Of a stretch of DNA of 64,000 bases, positions 1 to 8,012 are shown piece after piece (within the stretch, counting starts at the first letter, position 1; each line of letters begins with the position of its first letter). The position numbers and the translations under genes were made by a program. The notes under the pieces are model-generated. The model was not told where the DNA came from and did no database searches. It saw only the letters and a program-made list of their open reading frames with translations. This stretch comes from Alkalihalobacterium elongatum (GTDB lineage Bacteria; Bacillota; Bacilli; Bacillales; Bacillaceae_F): assembly GCF_019024285.1 (NCBI RefSeq), contig NZ_WMKZ01000016.1:1-64000 (forward strand), in the 5' to 3' direction.

Positions 1-640
1 AATGCTTTTGATTACTTGTTGCGGACCATTCTCATAATACTTGAATTGTACCGCGTCATTGGTGTTTAGGTTTTGTACTTGTTTTTGCGCCTCTTCTGTT
101 AATTGATATGCCTCATAGCCTTTGCTCGTTTTGATTTCAACGGTGTGTGGATCGGCTAACCCGATATATGTCCCTGTTTCCGTTTTAGTTTCTTCTTTTT
201 GTTGATTCTGCTTCTGTTTTGTAATGCTTTTGATTACTTGTTGCGGACCATTCTCATAATACTTGAATTGTACCGCGTCATTGGTGTTTAGGTTTTGTAT
301 TTGTTTTTGCGCCTCTTCTGTTAATTGATACGCCTCATAGCCTTTGCTCGTTTTGATTTCAACGGTGTGCGGATCGGCTAACCCGATAAATGTTCCCGTT
401 TCCGTTTTAGTTTCTCCTTTGTCTTGATCCTGCTTCTGTTTTGTAATGCTTTTGATTACTTGTTGCAGACCCTTATCATAATACTTAAATTGTACCGCGT
501 CATTGTTGTTTAGGGATTTTACTTGTTTTTGCGCCTCTTCTGTTAGTTGATATGCCTCATAGCCTTTGCTTGTTTTGATTTCAACGGTGTGCGGATCGGC
601 TAACCCGATATATGTCCCCGTTTCTTGATGTAAATCCATC
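1..640 (-). repeat. 222-bp tandem coding repeats
   Basis: Three units (about 1-222, 223-444, 445-640) share long identical blocks such as CCGCGTCATTG and GGATCGGCTAACCCGATA. The two leftmost are nearly identical; the third, closest to the N-terminus, is more diverged. The period keeps frame (74 codons). Such arrays are prone to copy-number change. Confidence 0.9.
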
Positions 641-774
641 TCCTGTTTTTCTTGTTCTATATGGTGCGGTTGGTCACTTCCTGAAAATATATTACTTGAA
701 GCGTTTACCACTCCTATTCCCCCAATAATTACTGCAGCACTAACACCTATAACAATGGATCTTATTTTTTTCAT
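1..774 (-). CDS. Secreted protein with near-identical 74-aa repeats (3' end cut by window edge)
   Basis: The reading frame runs off the left edge, so only the N-terminal part is seen. It opens with a signal peptide or membrane anchor (MKKIRS, then a hydrophobic stretch ending near VVNASS), a short polar linker, then tandem repeats of exactly 74 codons. Each repeat starts TGTYIGLADPHTVEI, continues with KGYEAYQLTEEAQKQ and ends with QVIKSITKQKQ. Repeat units match at positions 1, 223 and 445 (222-bp period) and are almost identical in DNA, implying recent expansion. Two ATGs are possible (780 and 774). AGGAGG lies only 2 nt from the first but 8 nt from the second, so I chose 774. I do not recognise the family. 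A cell-surface or secreted role is inferred from the signal sequence only. Confidence 0.8.
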   Translation of the reverse strand, partial: MKKIRSIVIGVSAAVIIGGIGVVNASSNIFSGSDQPHHIEQEKQEMDLHQETGTYIGLADPHTVEIKTSKGYEAYQLTEEAQKQVKSLNNNDAVQFKYYDKGLQQVIKSITKQKQDQDKGETKTETGTFIGLADPHTVEIKTSKGYEAYQLTEEAQKQIQNLNTNDAVQFKYYENGPQQVIKSITKQKQNQQKEETKTETGTYIGLADPHTVEIKTSKGYEAYQLTEEAQKQVQNLNTNDAVQFKYYENGPQQVIKSI

Positions 775-873
775 CTTCATGACCTCCTGTTGTTTTATGT
801 CAACAACTATAGTGTAAGATTTCATTGTATCGGTGGAATTGTCGCTCTGTAACAATTTTGTTACTAAAAAAAC

Positions 874-926
874 GGGGTCTGACCCCCGCTGCGCTAACGC
901 GTTAACACAATGGGGGTCAGACCCCC
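874..926. repeat. Palindromic REP-like element A, overlaps the stop of the permease gene
   Basis: GGGGTCTGACCCCC (874-887) and GGGGGTCAGACCCCC (912-926) are each near-palindromes and are inverted copies of each other, separated by a core holding TAACGCGTTA. The reverse-strand permease gene reads into the right arm, whose TCA at 917-919 is its TGA stop. A close copy lies at 4050-4117. Paired inverted repeats of this kind resemble REP/BIME elements mobilised by RAYT transposases in other bacteria; no transposase is in this window. Confidence 0.85.
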
Positions 927-2077
927 TGATTATCCATTCGCTTTTTCAAAGGACTCTTTGTTAAATCCTTTTGTCTTAAGGAAAAAATAGAAAGGGTAAT
1001 AACTAGAAGAAAAGCTATCCCAATTCCCATAACAACACTTAACGATTGCTTAAACGTGCCCCCTCCATTAAAGAAGAGAATATCCTTAAACCCCTCCACA
1101 TGAAAACGAATTGGAATCCAGGAATAAACTCCATAATAATAGCCATTAGATAACATTTCAGGCGGAACTTGAACTAAGGCGGGTCCAAAAAGCCAAATGA
1201 TGATAAGAATTGGCCACCCTTTAAATCCAAACCAATTTAAAACTGAGCTTTGAATTAAGAAAAAAACGAATGCTGTCAATAAAATGAAAAATAAAAGAAG
1301 TCCTGCATTTGTCACCTCAAGTCCCATAAACACATTTACAATAATATAGGCTAAGATTGTTTGAAAGATTGATAGCACAAGACCAGAAACCAATTGTGTA
1401 CTTACAAAAGAGCCAGGCTTTTGTGCAGGACGATGCATCCCAAGCCATACCATTAAAGCACCTATTAAACTACCAAGCCAAATCAATACAGTAAATATCA
1501 TTGGAAGCTGCCCTTCTTTACTGCTGCTTGGAGCATGGATTTGAGTGGTGTTTGCTGTTACTAAGTTACCTATTAATAGAACATCATCTGGTGATACTTG
1601 AATGTCATTCGCAGCGTAACGAACAAGTAATTCATTTCTTATCTCGGCATTTTGTTTTGAAACAACGCCTTCAAGGATGGAACTAACTATCTGTGCTCCT
1701 TGAAGATTCATTCCTTCATTTATAAAAATGTCCATCGTTACAGGATGAAATGTTCCCTCCATTAAAGAACTTAAACTTGAAGTGAAATCCACTGGAATAT
1801 GAAGAGCACCGTATACTTCTTTTTTCTCTAAGCCTTCCATCATCTCTTCATAGTTGGAATATAAGACCCATTCTACCTCTTTCATTTCTGTCGACATAAT
1901 TTCAGACTCCACTTGCTCAAACATCTCTCCAGTGTCACTTGAAATAAATCCTATTGGTAAATTCTTAACTTCAGTAAATATGACTGGACCAAAGCTGGCA
2001 TACGCTAACAACATTTGAATGACAAAGACAAATATAATCACACCAATAAAATTTTTACTTAAAATAAATTTTTTCAT
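917..2077 (-). CDS. ABC-2 / YhgE-type membrane efflux permease
   Basis: 386 aa. One N-terminal membrane helix (about residues 7-28) is followed by a large outside domain of about 165 residues, then some five helices at the C-terminus. This layout is typical of YhgE/Pip-like and ABC-2 type permeases (DUF3533-like), often encoded beside TetR repressors and involved in export of drugs or cell-envelope compounds. I placed the start at ATG 2077, preceded by GGGAGGAAGG, not at an upstream in-frame codon at 2116. The TetR gene lies just upstream on the same strand and a perfect palindrome sits between them. The last codons (Q-G-V-stop) are encoded by palindromic element A, so the native C-terminus has probably been replaced. 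Substrate unknown. Confidence 0.75.
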   Translation of the reverse strand: MKKFILSKNFIGVIIFVFVIQMLLAYASFGPVIFTEVKNLPIGFISSDTGEMFEQVESEIMSTEMKEVEWVLYSNYEEMMEGLEKKEVYGALHIPVDFTSSLSSLMEGTFHPVTMDIFINEGMNLQGAQIVSSILEGVVSKQNAEIRNELLVRYAANDIQVSPDDVLLIGNLVTANTTQIHAPSSSKEGQLPMIFTVLIWLGSLIGALMVWLGMHRPAQKPGSFVSTQLVSGLVLSIFQTILAYIIVNVFMGLEVTNAGLLLFFILLTAFVFFLIQSSVLNWFGFKGWPILIIIWLFGPALVQVPPEMLSNGYYYGVYSWIPIRFHVEGFKDILFFNGGGTFKQSLSVVMGIGIAFLLVITLSIFSLRQKDLTKSPLKKRMDNQGV

Positions 2078-2104
2078 TTTCCTTCCTCCCTTTAGAGAAT
2101 ATAT

Positions 2105-2124
2105 TTCATTGAACAATCAATGAA
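2105..2124. promoter_or_regulatory. Perfect inverted repeat, likely TetR operator
   Basis: TTCATTGA-ACAA-TCAATGAA is a perfect 8-bp inverted repeat between the TetR gene and the permease start. A half-site TTCAATGAA also occurs just upstream of the TetR gene near 2813-2821. Size and place fit a TetR-dimer operator controlling the permease and the regulator itself. Confidence 0.6.
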
Positions 2125-2155
2125 TTAAACAAGTAAAATAATTGGTCTCCTCCTT

Positions 2156-2791
2156 TTATGACGGAGACCAAGTTTTTACTGTATGATCCACTAACATACG
2201 AATGTAATCTTCCTCTTCTTCCAATCCAAATATAAAATCTTTGTTCATAATTAATATTTGAACAATATATATGGTAATCGAGTTGGAAAATTGCATAAGC
2301 ATCATTCTTGGATCGAGGTCCTTTACTTTATTTTCCGCAATATAATGGTTCAAAATGTCCACTGCAAAATCGATCGTCTCTTTAAATTGGTTAAAGAAGC
2401 TATTAACAGTATCTGACTCCAAAATATGACTTTCTCTAAATAGGATAAGAATGTATTCTTTGTCTTTCGTTGCATATTTAAATATAATTTTCGCGATATT
2501 AAACAAAAATTCGTCTACAGGCATTTCCTTATGAAGGGTAGACACAGCTTGTTGCATGCCAATAAGCTTTCTTTCGGATTCCTCTTCAATAAGAGTAAAC
2601 AGGATTTGTTTTTTACCTTCAGGGAAGTAATGGTATATCAATCCGTCAGCCATACCGATAGATTGATTAATCGATCTTGTTGTAGTTGCATGATAGCCTT
2701 TTTCTGCAAACAATCGTTTGGCAGATTGAAGAAGCTCATTTCTCCGTTGTTGAGCCTGCTTTGCACGTTCTGTCATTTTCTTATCTGTCAT
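2156..2791 (-). CDS. TetR/AcrR family transcriptional regulator
   Basis: 211 aa from ATG 2791. The N-terminal helix-turn-helix is visible as LFAEKGYHATTTRSIN followed by GMADGLIYHYFPEGK, the usual TetR DNA-binding domain at residues about 20-65. The remaining C-terminal helices form the ligand domain and are not family-specific. An in-frame GTG at 2800 sits too close to the GGCGG ribosome site, whereas ATG 2791 has 8-nt spacing. It lies directly upstream of the permease gene on the same strand, so it is the likely local repressor of that exporter and of itself, acting at the palindrome at 2105-2124. Confidence 0.85.
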   Translation of the reverse strand: MTDKKMTERAKQAQQRRNELLQSAKRLFAEKGYHATTTRSINQSIGMADGLIYHYFPEGKKQILFTLIEEESERKLIGMQQAVSTLHKEMPVDEFLFNIAKIIFKYATKDKEYILILFRESHILESDTVNSFFNQFKETIDFAVDILNHYIAENKVKDLDPRMMLMQFSNSITIYIVQILIMNKDFIFGLEEEEDYIRMLVDHTVKTWSPS

Positions 2792-2884
2792 TTCATTCAC
2801 CGCCTGTTCAATGAAATAATATCACAAGAAAAAAATAAGTGCAATAAACGATCCTTACGCGTAGTCCAGTAACATTATACATCC

Positions 2885-3424
2885 CTATTCAAATACTACT
2901 TTAATCTCTGAAGCATTATATGTGTCTCTTTTAAGCTCAACCATGACATGCCACTCTGCCATATCATCTGTTGTGTATTGGGGGACAATTCTTTTGACAC
3001 TAATATCAACAAGGCTTTTATTACGTTTGATGTCAGTAATAATATGGCGAATAGAACCGCTATCTTCTTGTAATAACACAAACACAACAACATTATCTCT
3101 GAAAAAAACATCGTCATATTTATCTACTGCATCCAAAAAACCAATGGTTGAATCAGAATATACTACTTCCTTTTTTTCTAAATCGTAGGCATCCTTGTTG
3201 TCGATATAATACGTGCTTAATTCTTCGGTTGAAGTAACCAAAGAAATGGTGGGATAGCTCTTTCCGTCTGTAAATGCATTTGTACGAATATACTGAACTT
3301 CAAAATCCAAATTTACTTCTTCATCCAAGTAATTTTGTTCATTTGTATCATGAGAGCAACCCGTAACTGTAATAGTGAATAATAATACTAACATTAACCC
3401 AAGAAAATAAATATTAAATTTCAT
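2885..3424 (-). CDS. Hypothetical lipoprotein
   Basis: 179 aa. The N-terminus has a classical lipoprotein signal: hydrophobic LGLMLVLLFTITVTGC with the lipobox cysteine at about residue 23, followed by a polar S-H-D-T-N stretch, so the mature protein should be anchored to the outer face of the membrane. The rest is a mixed alpha/beta domain of about 150 residues with no motif I can name. It stands alone between the TetR gene and a small membrane-protein gene on the same strand. No partner suggests a function. Confidence 0.7.
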   Translation of the reverse strand: MKFNIYFLGLMLVLLFTITVTGCSHDTNEQNYLDEEVNLDFEVQYIRTNAFTDGKSYPTISLVTSTEELSTYYIDNKDAYDLEKKEVVYSDSTIGFLDAVDKYDDVFFRDNVVVFVLLQEDSGSIRHIITDIKRNKSLVDISVKRIVPQYTTDDMAEWHVMVELKRDTYNASEIKVVFE

Positions 3425-3464
3425 TTAGCGTACCACCATTATTTTTTATTTTTTCACTACAATG

Positions 3465-3560
3465 TTTAAACGTTCATTCCTGTCTTCGCATGAATAATCT
3501 CTTTTTCTAAATCTTCATGAGTGATTTTAGTTCCATTATTACTAGAAATAGAGTTTTTGC
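3465..3560 (-). pseudogene. Possible 3' remnant of a decayed gene
   Basis: Reading the minus strand, a short peptide resembling a real C-terminus (NGTKITHEDLEKEIIHAK then TGMNV and a stop at 3465-3467) is visible, but no open frame or start continues upstream. It may be what is left of a gene that once lay in front of the lipoprotein. Family not recognised. Confidence 0.25.
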
Positions 3561-3679
3561 ACTAAAAGTTTGTTCATTACCCCTAAAATGACCGTCATAA
3601 AAATTCTAAATATTGCATGATCAGTATACACTTTAAAAATAAAAAAGTTTTACAAGTTGAACTCACCTTGCTCACAGTG

Positions 3680-3711
3680 AAAAAGCGTCCCTGCAACATT
3701 GCAGAAACGCC
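3680..3711 (-). terminator. Intrinsic terminator after the 70-aa membrane protein
   Basis: On the minus strand a hairpin with arms GCGT..CTGCA / TGCAG..ACGC (3685-3710) is followed directly by a T-run. It ends the small gene at 3741-3953. Confidence 0.7.
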
Positions 3712-3740
3712 TTCAGAGGCCACCTCTAATTTAATTACAC

Positions 3741-3953
3741 TTATACATTTCTATCTTTTTTCAGTCCTTCAATTTCTTTTTTCAACTCTTCAATTTCATT
3801 GTGTAATTCTTCGATTTTCAAGTCTTTTTCTTGGCTGGATTGTTTTCCTACAAACTTAATTACGTTGACAACCAATGCAATAACAAACATTAAAAAAAAT
3901 AAAATAACTAAAAAAGTAACTAATAATCCGATATCTCCGTTAACAAATGACAT
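3741..3953 (-). CDS. Small membrane protein with C-terminal coiled coil
   Basis: 70 aa. One membrane helix (about residues 8-33, LLVTFLVILFFLMFVIALV) is followed by a charged heptad-like coiled coil (EELHNEIEELKKEIEGLKK). AGGAG is well placed before the ATG and an intrinsic terminator follows, so it looks like a genuine single-gene unit. The architecture resembles small membrane-tethered scaffold proteins found in many bacilli. Function unknown. Confidence 0.65.
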   Translation of the reverse strand: MSFVNGDIGLLVTFLVILFFLMFVIALVVNVIKFVGKQSSQEKDLKIEELHNEIEELKKEIEGLKKDRNV

Positions 3954-4049
3954 AACAAATACTCCTATGACTTAAATTAGGGTCTCTCCCTTAGTATGCA
4001 AAATGAATTTGTTAATCTGATAGTACCATAACTTCATCATAAATTGAAC

Positions 4050-4117
4050 GGGGTCTGACCCCCGCTGCGTTAACGCGTTAACACAATGGGGGTCAACACA
4101 ATGGGGGTCAGACCCCC
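4050..4117. repeat. Palindromic REP-like element B, overlaps the stop of the OmpA-type lipoprotein gene
   Basis: Nearly the same as element A: GGGGTCTGACCCCC (4050-4063), core with TTAACGCGTTAA, and GGGGGTCAGACCCCC (4103-4117). It carries an extra internal duplication of ACACAATGGGGGTCA (4081-4095 and 4096-4110). The TCA at 4108-4110 is the stop codon of the neighbouring reverse-strand gene. Confidence 0.85.
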
Positions 4118-5532
4118 TGCGGATTAATAACCAATTCAACTCGACGGTTTTGCGCTCGACCTTTTTCATCTTCATTCGAAGCGATTGGTTTCGTTTCACC
4201 GTAACCTTCTACACGATACTCCAAATGATTGGTATCACCATTTTCCAAAATATAATTCATGACTGCAGATGCTCTTTCTTTTGATAAATTAAGGTTATAA
4301 GATGGATCTCCTTGACTATCCGTATGTCCTCTAATTTCAACTACAGTCCCAGCTTCCAGTGTCGCAAGTGTTTCTAGTAGACTATTTAGTACTTCTTTGG
4401 CTTCGGACTTTAATTCACTTTCATCAAAATCAAACAACATCTCATCTGAAACCGTCATCATCGTTTCTTCTTTGTCTGTCGTTAACGAGATATCTTCTGG
4501 CACATCTAATTCAGGGGTTTCTGGATATAAGATTAACTCAACACTATTGCTACCATCACGCCGCTGAACAACATAATCACCTTCTATGTTTTCAAATTTC
4601 TCTCCATAGACATTTATTAGTTGTGTTGTGAGTTTTGATCTCTCTGTATCTAAAGTGTAGATCTGTAAAAATCCTTCTTTTCTTAACGTGTTATAGTGAA
4701 CCATAAAATCAAAACTACCATCTGGATTTACAAATGCATAAGGTCTTATGATTTGATTTTGTGACATATGATGTCTTTCTGAAGACCAGTATTCAGCTGA
4801 AAGTCTTGTTCCTTCTATAAGATTCGAACGACCCTTAACATAAATATATCGATGATCATTCGTTACGTCGGCTTCGATCCATATGTTTGTATCACCGTAA
4901 TCTTCTGGCTTCTCTGCCCGTATTGGTACATCAAAAGAGTATTCAGTAACATCATCCTGCAGGAATACAGCTGTTTCAATTCTTGCTTCCTTAATAATGT
5001 CGCCATGGTAGCTTTCTTCAGTGTAAATGAGTGGTCCTTCCAATTTTGAATTGAATTCACCGTAATGTTCCTGTATATCGTCCTGCTGATTTGCTTCTAA
5101 ACTAATAATTAACCTTAGATTATTATACCTTCCTGGCTTAAGTTCAGCGCGGAAGTTTCCATTCTCATCTACCGTTACCCGTTCACCTAATGGAACCTGG
5201 GTAATCGTACGTTGTATCGTTTCTGCATATAAACGAACCGCTGCACCAGGTATAATGTTACTACTTCCCTCAACAACAATATGATCACCTTCGATAAACG
5301 CATTTGCATTCATTTCAATCTGTAGATTTACGTTTTCTTGCTCCTTAACTTCTTCCGTAAATTGTGGTTCTTCCACAGTCTCTTCTATCTTTTCATCTAT
5401 ATTAGTACCTTCTTGTTGGGTCGTTTCCTCAAGCATGACTTCTTCCTCATCAATAGCATTGCATCCACTAACAATTAGTAGCAATACCAAACCTACCAAT
5501 AATAGATGAAACGGCATAAGTGTTCGCATCAT
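4108..5532 (-). CDS. Lipoprotein with C-terminal OmpA-like peptidoglycan-binding domain
   Basis: 474 aa. The signal peptide ends in a lipobox (LLLIVSGC), followed by an acidic E/T-rich linker to about residue 65. The middle part (about 70-340) looks like repeated beta-rich Ig-like modules (EGDHIVVEGSSNIIPGA; a similar YIYVKGRSNLIEGT). Residues about 360-470 form an OmpA/MotB-type domain: FDFDESEL, IRGHTDSQGDPSYN, LSKERA, GYGETKPIA and GRAQNRRVEL, the motifs that bind peptidoglycan. It is thus probably a membrane-anchored protein clamped to the cell wall. The start has AGGAGG at 7-nt spacing. The final residues P-Q-G-V and the stop come from palindromic element B, so the original C-terminus was probably replaced by the element. 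Confidence 0.8.
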   Translation of the reverse strand: MMRTLMPFHLLLVGLVLLLIVSGCNAIDEEEVMLEETTQQEGTNIDEKIEETVEEPQFTEEVKEQENVNLQIEMNANAFIEGDHIVVEGSSNIIPGAAVRLYAETIQRTITQVPLGERVTVDENGNFRAELKPGRYNNLRLIISLEANQQDDIQEHYGEFNSKLEGPLIYTEESYHGDIIKEARIETAVFLQDDVTEYSFDVPIRAEKPEDYGDTNIWIEADVTNDHRYIYVKGRSNLIEGTRLSAEYWSSERHHMSQNQIIRPYAFVNPDGSFDFMVHYNTLRKEGFLQIYTLDTERSKLTTQLINVYGEKFENIEGDYVVQRRDGSNSVELILYPETPELDVPEDISLTTDKEETMMTVSDEMLFDFDESELKSEAKEVLNSLLETLATLEAGTVVEIRGHTDSQGDPSYNLNLSKERASAVMNYILENGDTNHLEYRVEGYGETKPIASNEDEKGRAQNRRVELVINPQGV

Positions 5533-6548
5533 TCTCTTTCCTCCTGTATAACTTTGTTAGAATTATTCAGCTAGTACTAGAACATTACTAGGTACATTGA
5601 AAAAACTCAGTTACTAGTCCCGCTGAGTACAGGAATATCAAATGAATCATCCTATAACATCCTGCACAATAAACTTTACATCCTCGTTGCCCTTCCTCTT
5701 CCACCTGGCTCCAGATGACCACTTCACTTAAATACTTAAGGCAAGAAGAAACTTGTCGAATACCTCCTATCAATCTAAATTTGCAAAACTTCTAAAATTT
5801 CATGTACATGATTTGGGTTATGTAAAAGGCTAAGAGAATGTATTTAATACGTTATGTTCAAAACTAGTCTCGTTAATTATTATTAAAATTGTATTTATTG
5901 TCAATCAGTGGAATATCTCTAAAAATAGTTTTATAGATATTTGAGGTCATTTCATTAAATTCACGCCTGAAGACCTAGGAAAAATAGTACACCTTTCATT
6001 ATTAAAGAAAATCCGATCCTCCATCCACTTGTTTCAATGATTGTGGGATGGATTGAAGACTATTATAGATGTCAAAAGTAAAGTGCGTTGAATGTGTTGC
6101 AGGGTATTTAGCAGTATTACTTCTTTGTTGGTAAAAAATCAAGAGACCTTCTCCTTTCTCTCCTATCTTAAACACTTTTTAAAATTCCTTAAGGAAATCT
6201 TAAGATTTATCCTTTCTTTTTATTAAGAAATTTCCCCTAAAATGAAGTCAAAGCAGAAATAAATAGCTTTAGGTGGGAATAGGCGAATTTACTAATGTGA
6301 TTGTAAAAAATGAATTGTATTTGTGACGTGCTTATTTTAAAAAAGATGCCGCCCAGATTATAGAGCTCAACATGCTAGTAGGCTTTACTTGAAAATAAAT
6401 GTGCTTGAAAAAACAAGTAATGTTATTACTTTCCAATAATAACTCCACTTGAGTTCATTATTAATAAGTAATTTTTCCAAGCGTACAAATTCAATTTGTT
6501 GGTCGGAATTTATTGTAAATACCTTTCTTAGTAGGAGGAGAGAAAAAT
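5533..6548. other. Intergenic region of about 1 kb without a supported gene
   Basis: Stop codons break all frames; a 61-codon reverse frame at 5588-5773 has no convincing ribosome site or family signal. The only structure I see is TTAAG repeated with an 11-bp period (6189-6193 and 6200-6204), the spacing typical of OmpR/PhoP-type response-regulator sites, upstream of the DedA gene and the decayed response regulator. Confidence 0.5.
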
Positions 6549-7106
6549 ATGTTTTTCATATTTCTTTGGTTTTGGTTAGGAGGATTTATAGCCCCCGTGC
6601 CGAATGAAGTTATGATATTAACCATTAGTAGTACCAATAACAATGAAGCTTATCCCGTATTGCTTTTCATCGTTATTTTTTGTGGACTCATAGCAGGAAA
6701 TACTACCTGTTACCTTGTAGGTAGATACTTCGGATCATATATTTTATCGCGACTAAATCAAACAAAATATTTCCATACAGCAAAATCACTTCTTGATATT
6801 TTTAACGAAAAAGTTCTATTGGTAACCTATTTCATGCCTGGTATTCGTAATGCAGCTGCGGTAATATGCGGAACAAAGAGGCTTCCTTTTGCTAGGTATG
6901 CAATATACTCATATTCAAGTATTTTTATTTGGGCAGTATTATATTTTACACTCGGTCAGCTTGTACCTAATCCTGTTGTATTATGGGAAAAAGTTGATGG
7001 CGTTCCCCTTCTAGCAGGTACAATTATATTGGTTTGTTTTGCGCTCGTGAAAATCTATTTACCAAGGAGGAAATCGGTTGAACTCATCTCGAATCCTCGT
7101 CATTGA
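6549..7106 (+). CDS. DedA family membrane protein
   Basis: 185 aa, slightly shorter than usual DedA proteins (about 200). Seen: N-terminal APVPNEVMIL (DedA re-entrant loop with conserved Pro/Glu), CGLIAGNTTCYLVGRYFG matching the family's G-D-x-x-Y-x-x-G-R motif but with N/T in place of the acidic residue, and FMPGIRNAAAVICG matching the P-G-x-R motif, plus about four membrane helices. DedA proteins are half-transporters needed for proton-motive-force balance; some bacterial members are lipid flippases. TAGGAGGAG precedes the ATG. The end touches a broken response-regulator frame, suggesting the two once formed an operon. Confidence 0.8.
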   Translation: MFFIFLWFWLGGFIAPVPNEVMILTISSTNNNEAYPVLLFIVIFCGLIAGNTTCYLVGRYFGSYILSRLNQTKYFHTAKSLLDIFNEKVLLVTYFMPGIRNAAAVICGTKRLPFARYAIYSYSSIFIWAVLYFTLGQLVPNPVVLWEKVDGVPLLAGTIILVCFALVKIYLPRRKSVELISNPRH

Positions 7107-7290
7107 TGACAAGAAAGATATTCGGAAATCCGTAAAAATATATTTAAAAAAAATGAAGGATACTCAGTCGAAACAGGCAAAGTGGCCTAGAAGCCATAAA
7201 AAACTGGAAGAGATGAATATCGATTGCATCATTCTAGATATGTGATGCCAAAAATTGACGGCATGGACTTCACAATCCTGTAAAAGAGGA
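7077..7290 (+). pseudogene. Decayed two-component response regulator
   Basis: A receiver domain can be read only by switching frames: ILVIDDKKDIRKSVK with the acidic pair, then ..NIDCIILDM with the phospho-acceptor Asp, then PKIDG after an interrupting stop. Frameshifts and a stop fall within the first 70 codons, and no effector domain follows. The frame begins inside the end of the DedA gene, the typical layout of a translationally coupled pair, so this is a broken operon partner. Confidence 0.7.
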
Positions 7291-7381
7291 ACTTTCCCTT
7301 AATGTTAATTGAAATTATTGGATATACCGACTGTTTAGTGTAAATAATAACAGTGTTATAAAAAAATAAGGAGGGACTTGT

Positions 7382-7537
7382 ATGCAAAACCAAAATCCGA
7401 AACAGAACTTGGGTGCTATGATGAATTCAAATTCTGCTGGAACTGATCCTCAAAAAGTAAAACAGGAAATTCAAAAAGATGTAAGCCAAGGACAAGGCGC
7501 AATCACTTCTCGTGAAGCAGGAGCAATGCGAAAATAG
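7382..7537 (+). CDS. Small hydrophilic protein, possibly a small acid-soluble spore protein
   Basis: 51 aa. A strong AAGGAGGG site lies 6-7 nt before the ATG, and the protein is rich in N, Q, K, G and S with no hydrophobic core (MQNQNPKQNLGAMM, GTDPQKVKQEIQKD, GQGAITSREAGAMRK). The composition and the D-P-Q-K-V-K-Q stretch recall gamma-type spore proteins, but it lacks their repeated blocks, so the assignment is tentative. It is followed by a hairpin at 7567-7597. Confidence 0.5.
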   Translation: MQNQNPKQNLGAMMNSNSAGTDPQKVKQEIQKDVSQGQGAITSREAGAMRK

Positions 7538-7561
7538 AAAATCCCCTCTACTTAAGCAATA

Positions 7562-7602
7562 AAAAAACACACCAATTATTGTGCTAATTGGTGTGTTTCA
7601 AG
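7562..7602 (-). terminator. Terminator hairpin, duplicated at 12044
   Basis: ACACACCAATTA / TAATTGGTGTGT forms a 12-bp stem (7567-7597). Minus-strand reading is followed by seven T. The same hairpin and flanks recur at about 12046-12078 as part of a larger duplication. It could also stop plus-strand transcription of the 51-aa gene. Confidence 0.7.
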
Positions 7603-7629
7603 TATTTATTTGTCACCATTTCATAGTTC

Positions 7630-7890
7630 CTGTTTTATATCATTTATTTCCTTTCTTTCGGCTAATTCTTCGTTGGAAGAATACAAATAGGTAGTGGAAT
7701 AGTAATCCACCCTAAACTTTTAACAAAGCTATTTACAGCACGTTGTTTATTATTTTCAATTTGCTGCTCAACCATCGCATCATATTGTCTTCTTAGTTCA
7801 CTTTCACTGAGTTCTTCTTTTTTACCTTCACTATTTTTGAATTTTGGGTGATATTCTCTCATATTTTAATAATCTTCAAATGACTTTTTC
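7630..7890 (-). pseudogene. Truncated copy of the membrane protein gene at 12121-12591
   Basis: DNA and protein match the 3' part of the gene at 12 kb closely (HPKFKNSEGKKEELSES versus HPKYENSEVKREELSEE; then RRQYDxMVEQQIENNKQR in both). The upstream two-thirds is missing, a TAA interrupts the frame just before the internal ATG at 7862 (F-E-D-Y-stop versus F-E-D-Y-K), and a frameshift follows IPLPI. It is therefore a dead duplicate, although a 66-codon frame remains open. Confidence 0.75.
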
Positions 7891-8012
7891 AAAAAGTACC
7901 ACATATAATTAATGTCGTCTGAATGAGCAGTCTCGTTGTACTTTGCAACAAATATTTTTTTATTAGTTGATCTTCTTCAACACTAGTTCCAGATTGCAGA
8001 AGGTCGAAAATC

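Noticed and set aside
874-926. Palindromic element A considered as a CRISPR repeat
   Set aside because: Only isolated single copies, no spacers or array; the palindromic arms fit REP-like elements instead.
2896-3117. Alternative frame inside the lipoprotein gene
   Set aside because: Shadow of the 179-aa gene, which has the signal peptide and proper start.
5588-5773. 61-codon reverse reading frame
   Set aside because: No ribosome site, Cys/Trp-rich odd composition, no family signal, in a stop-rich gap.
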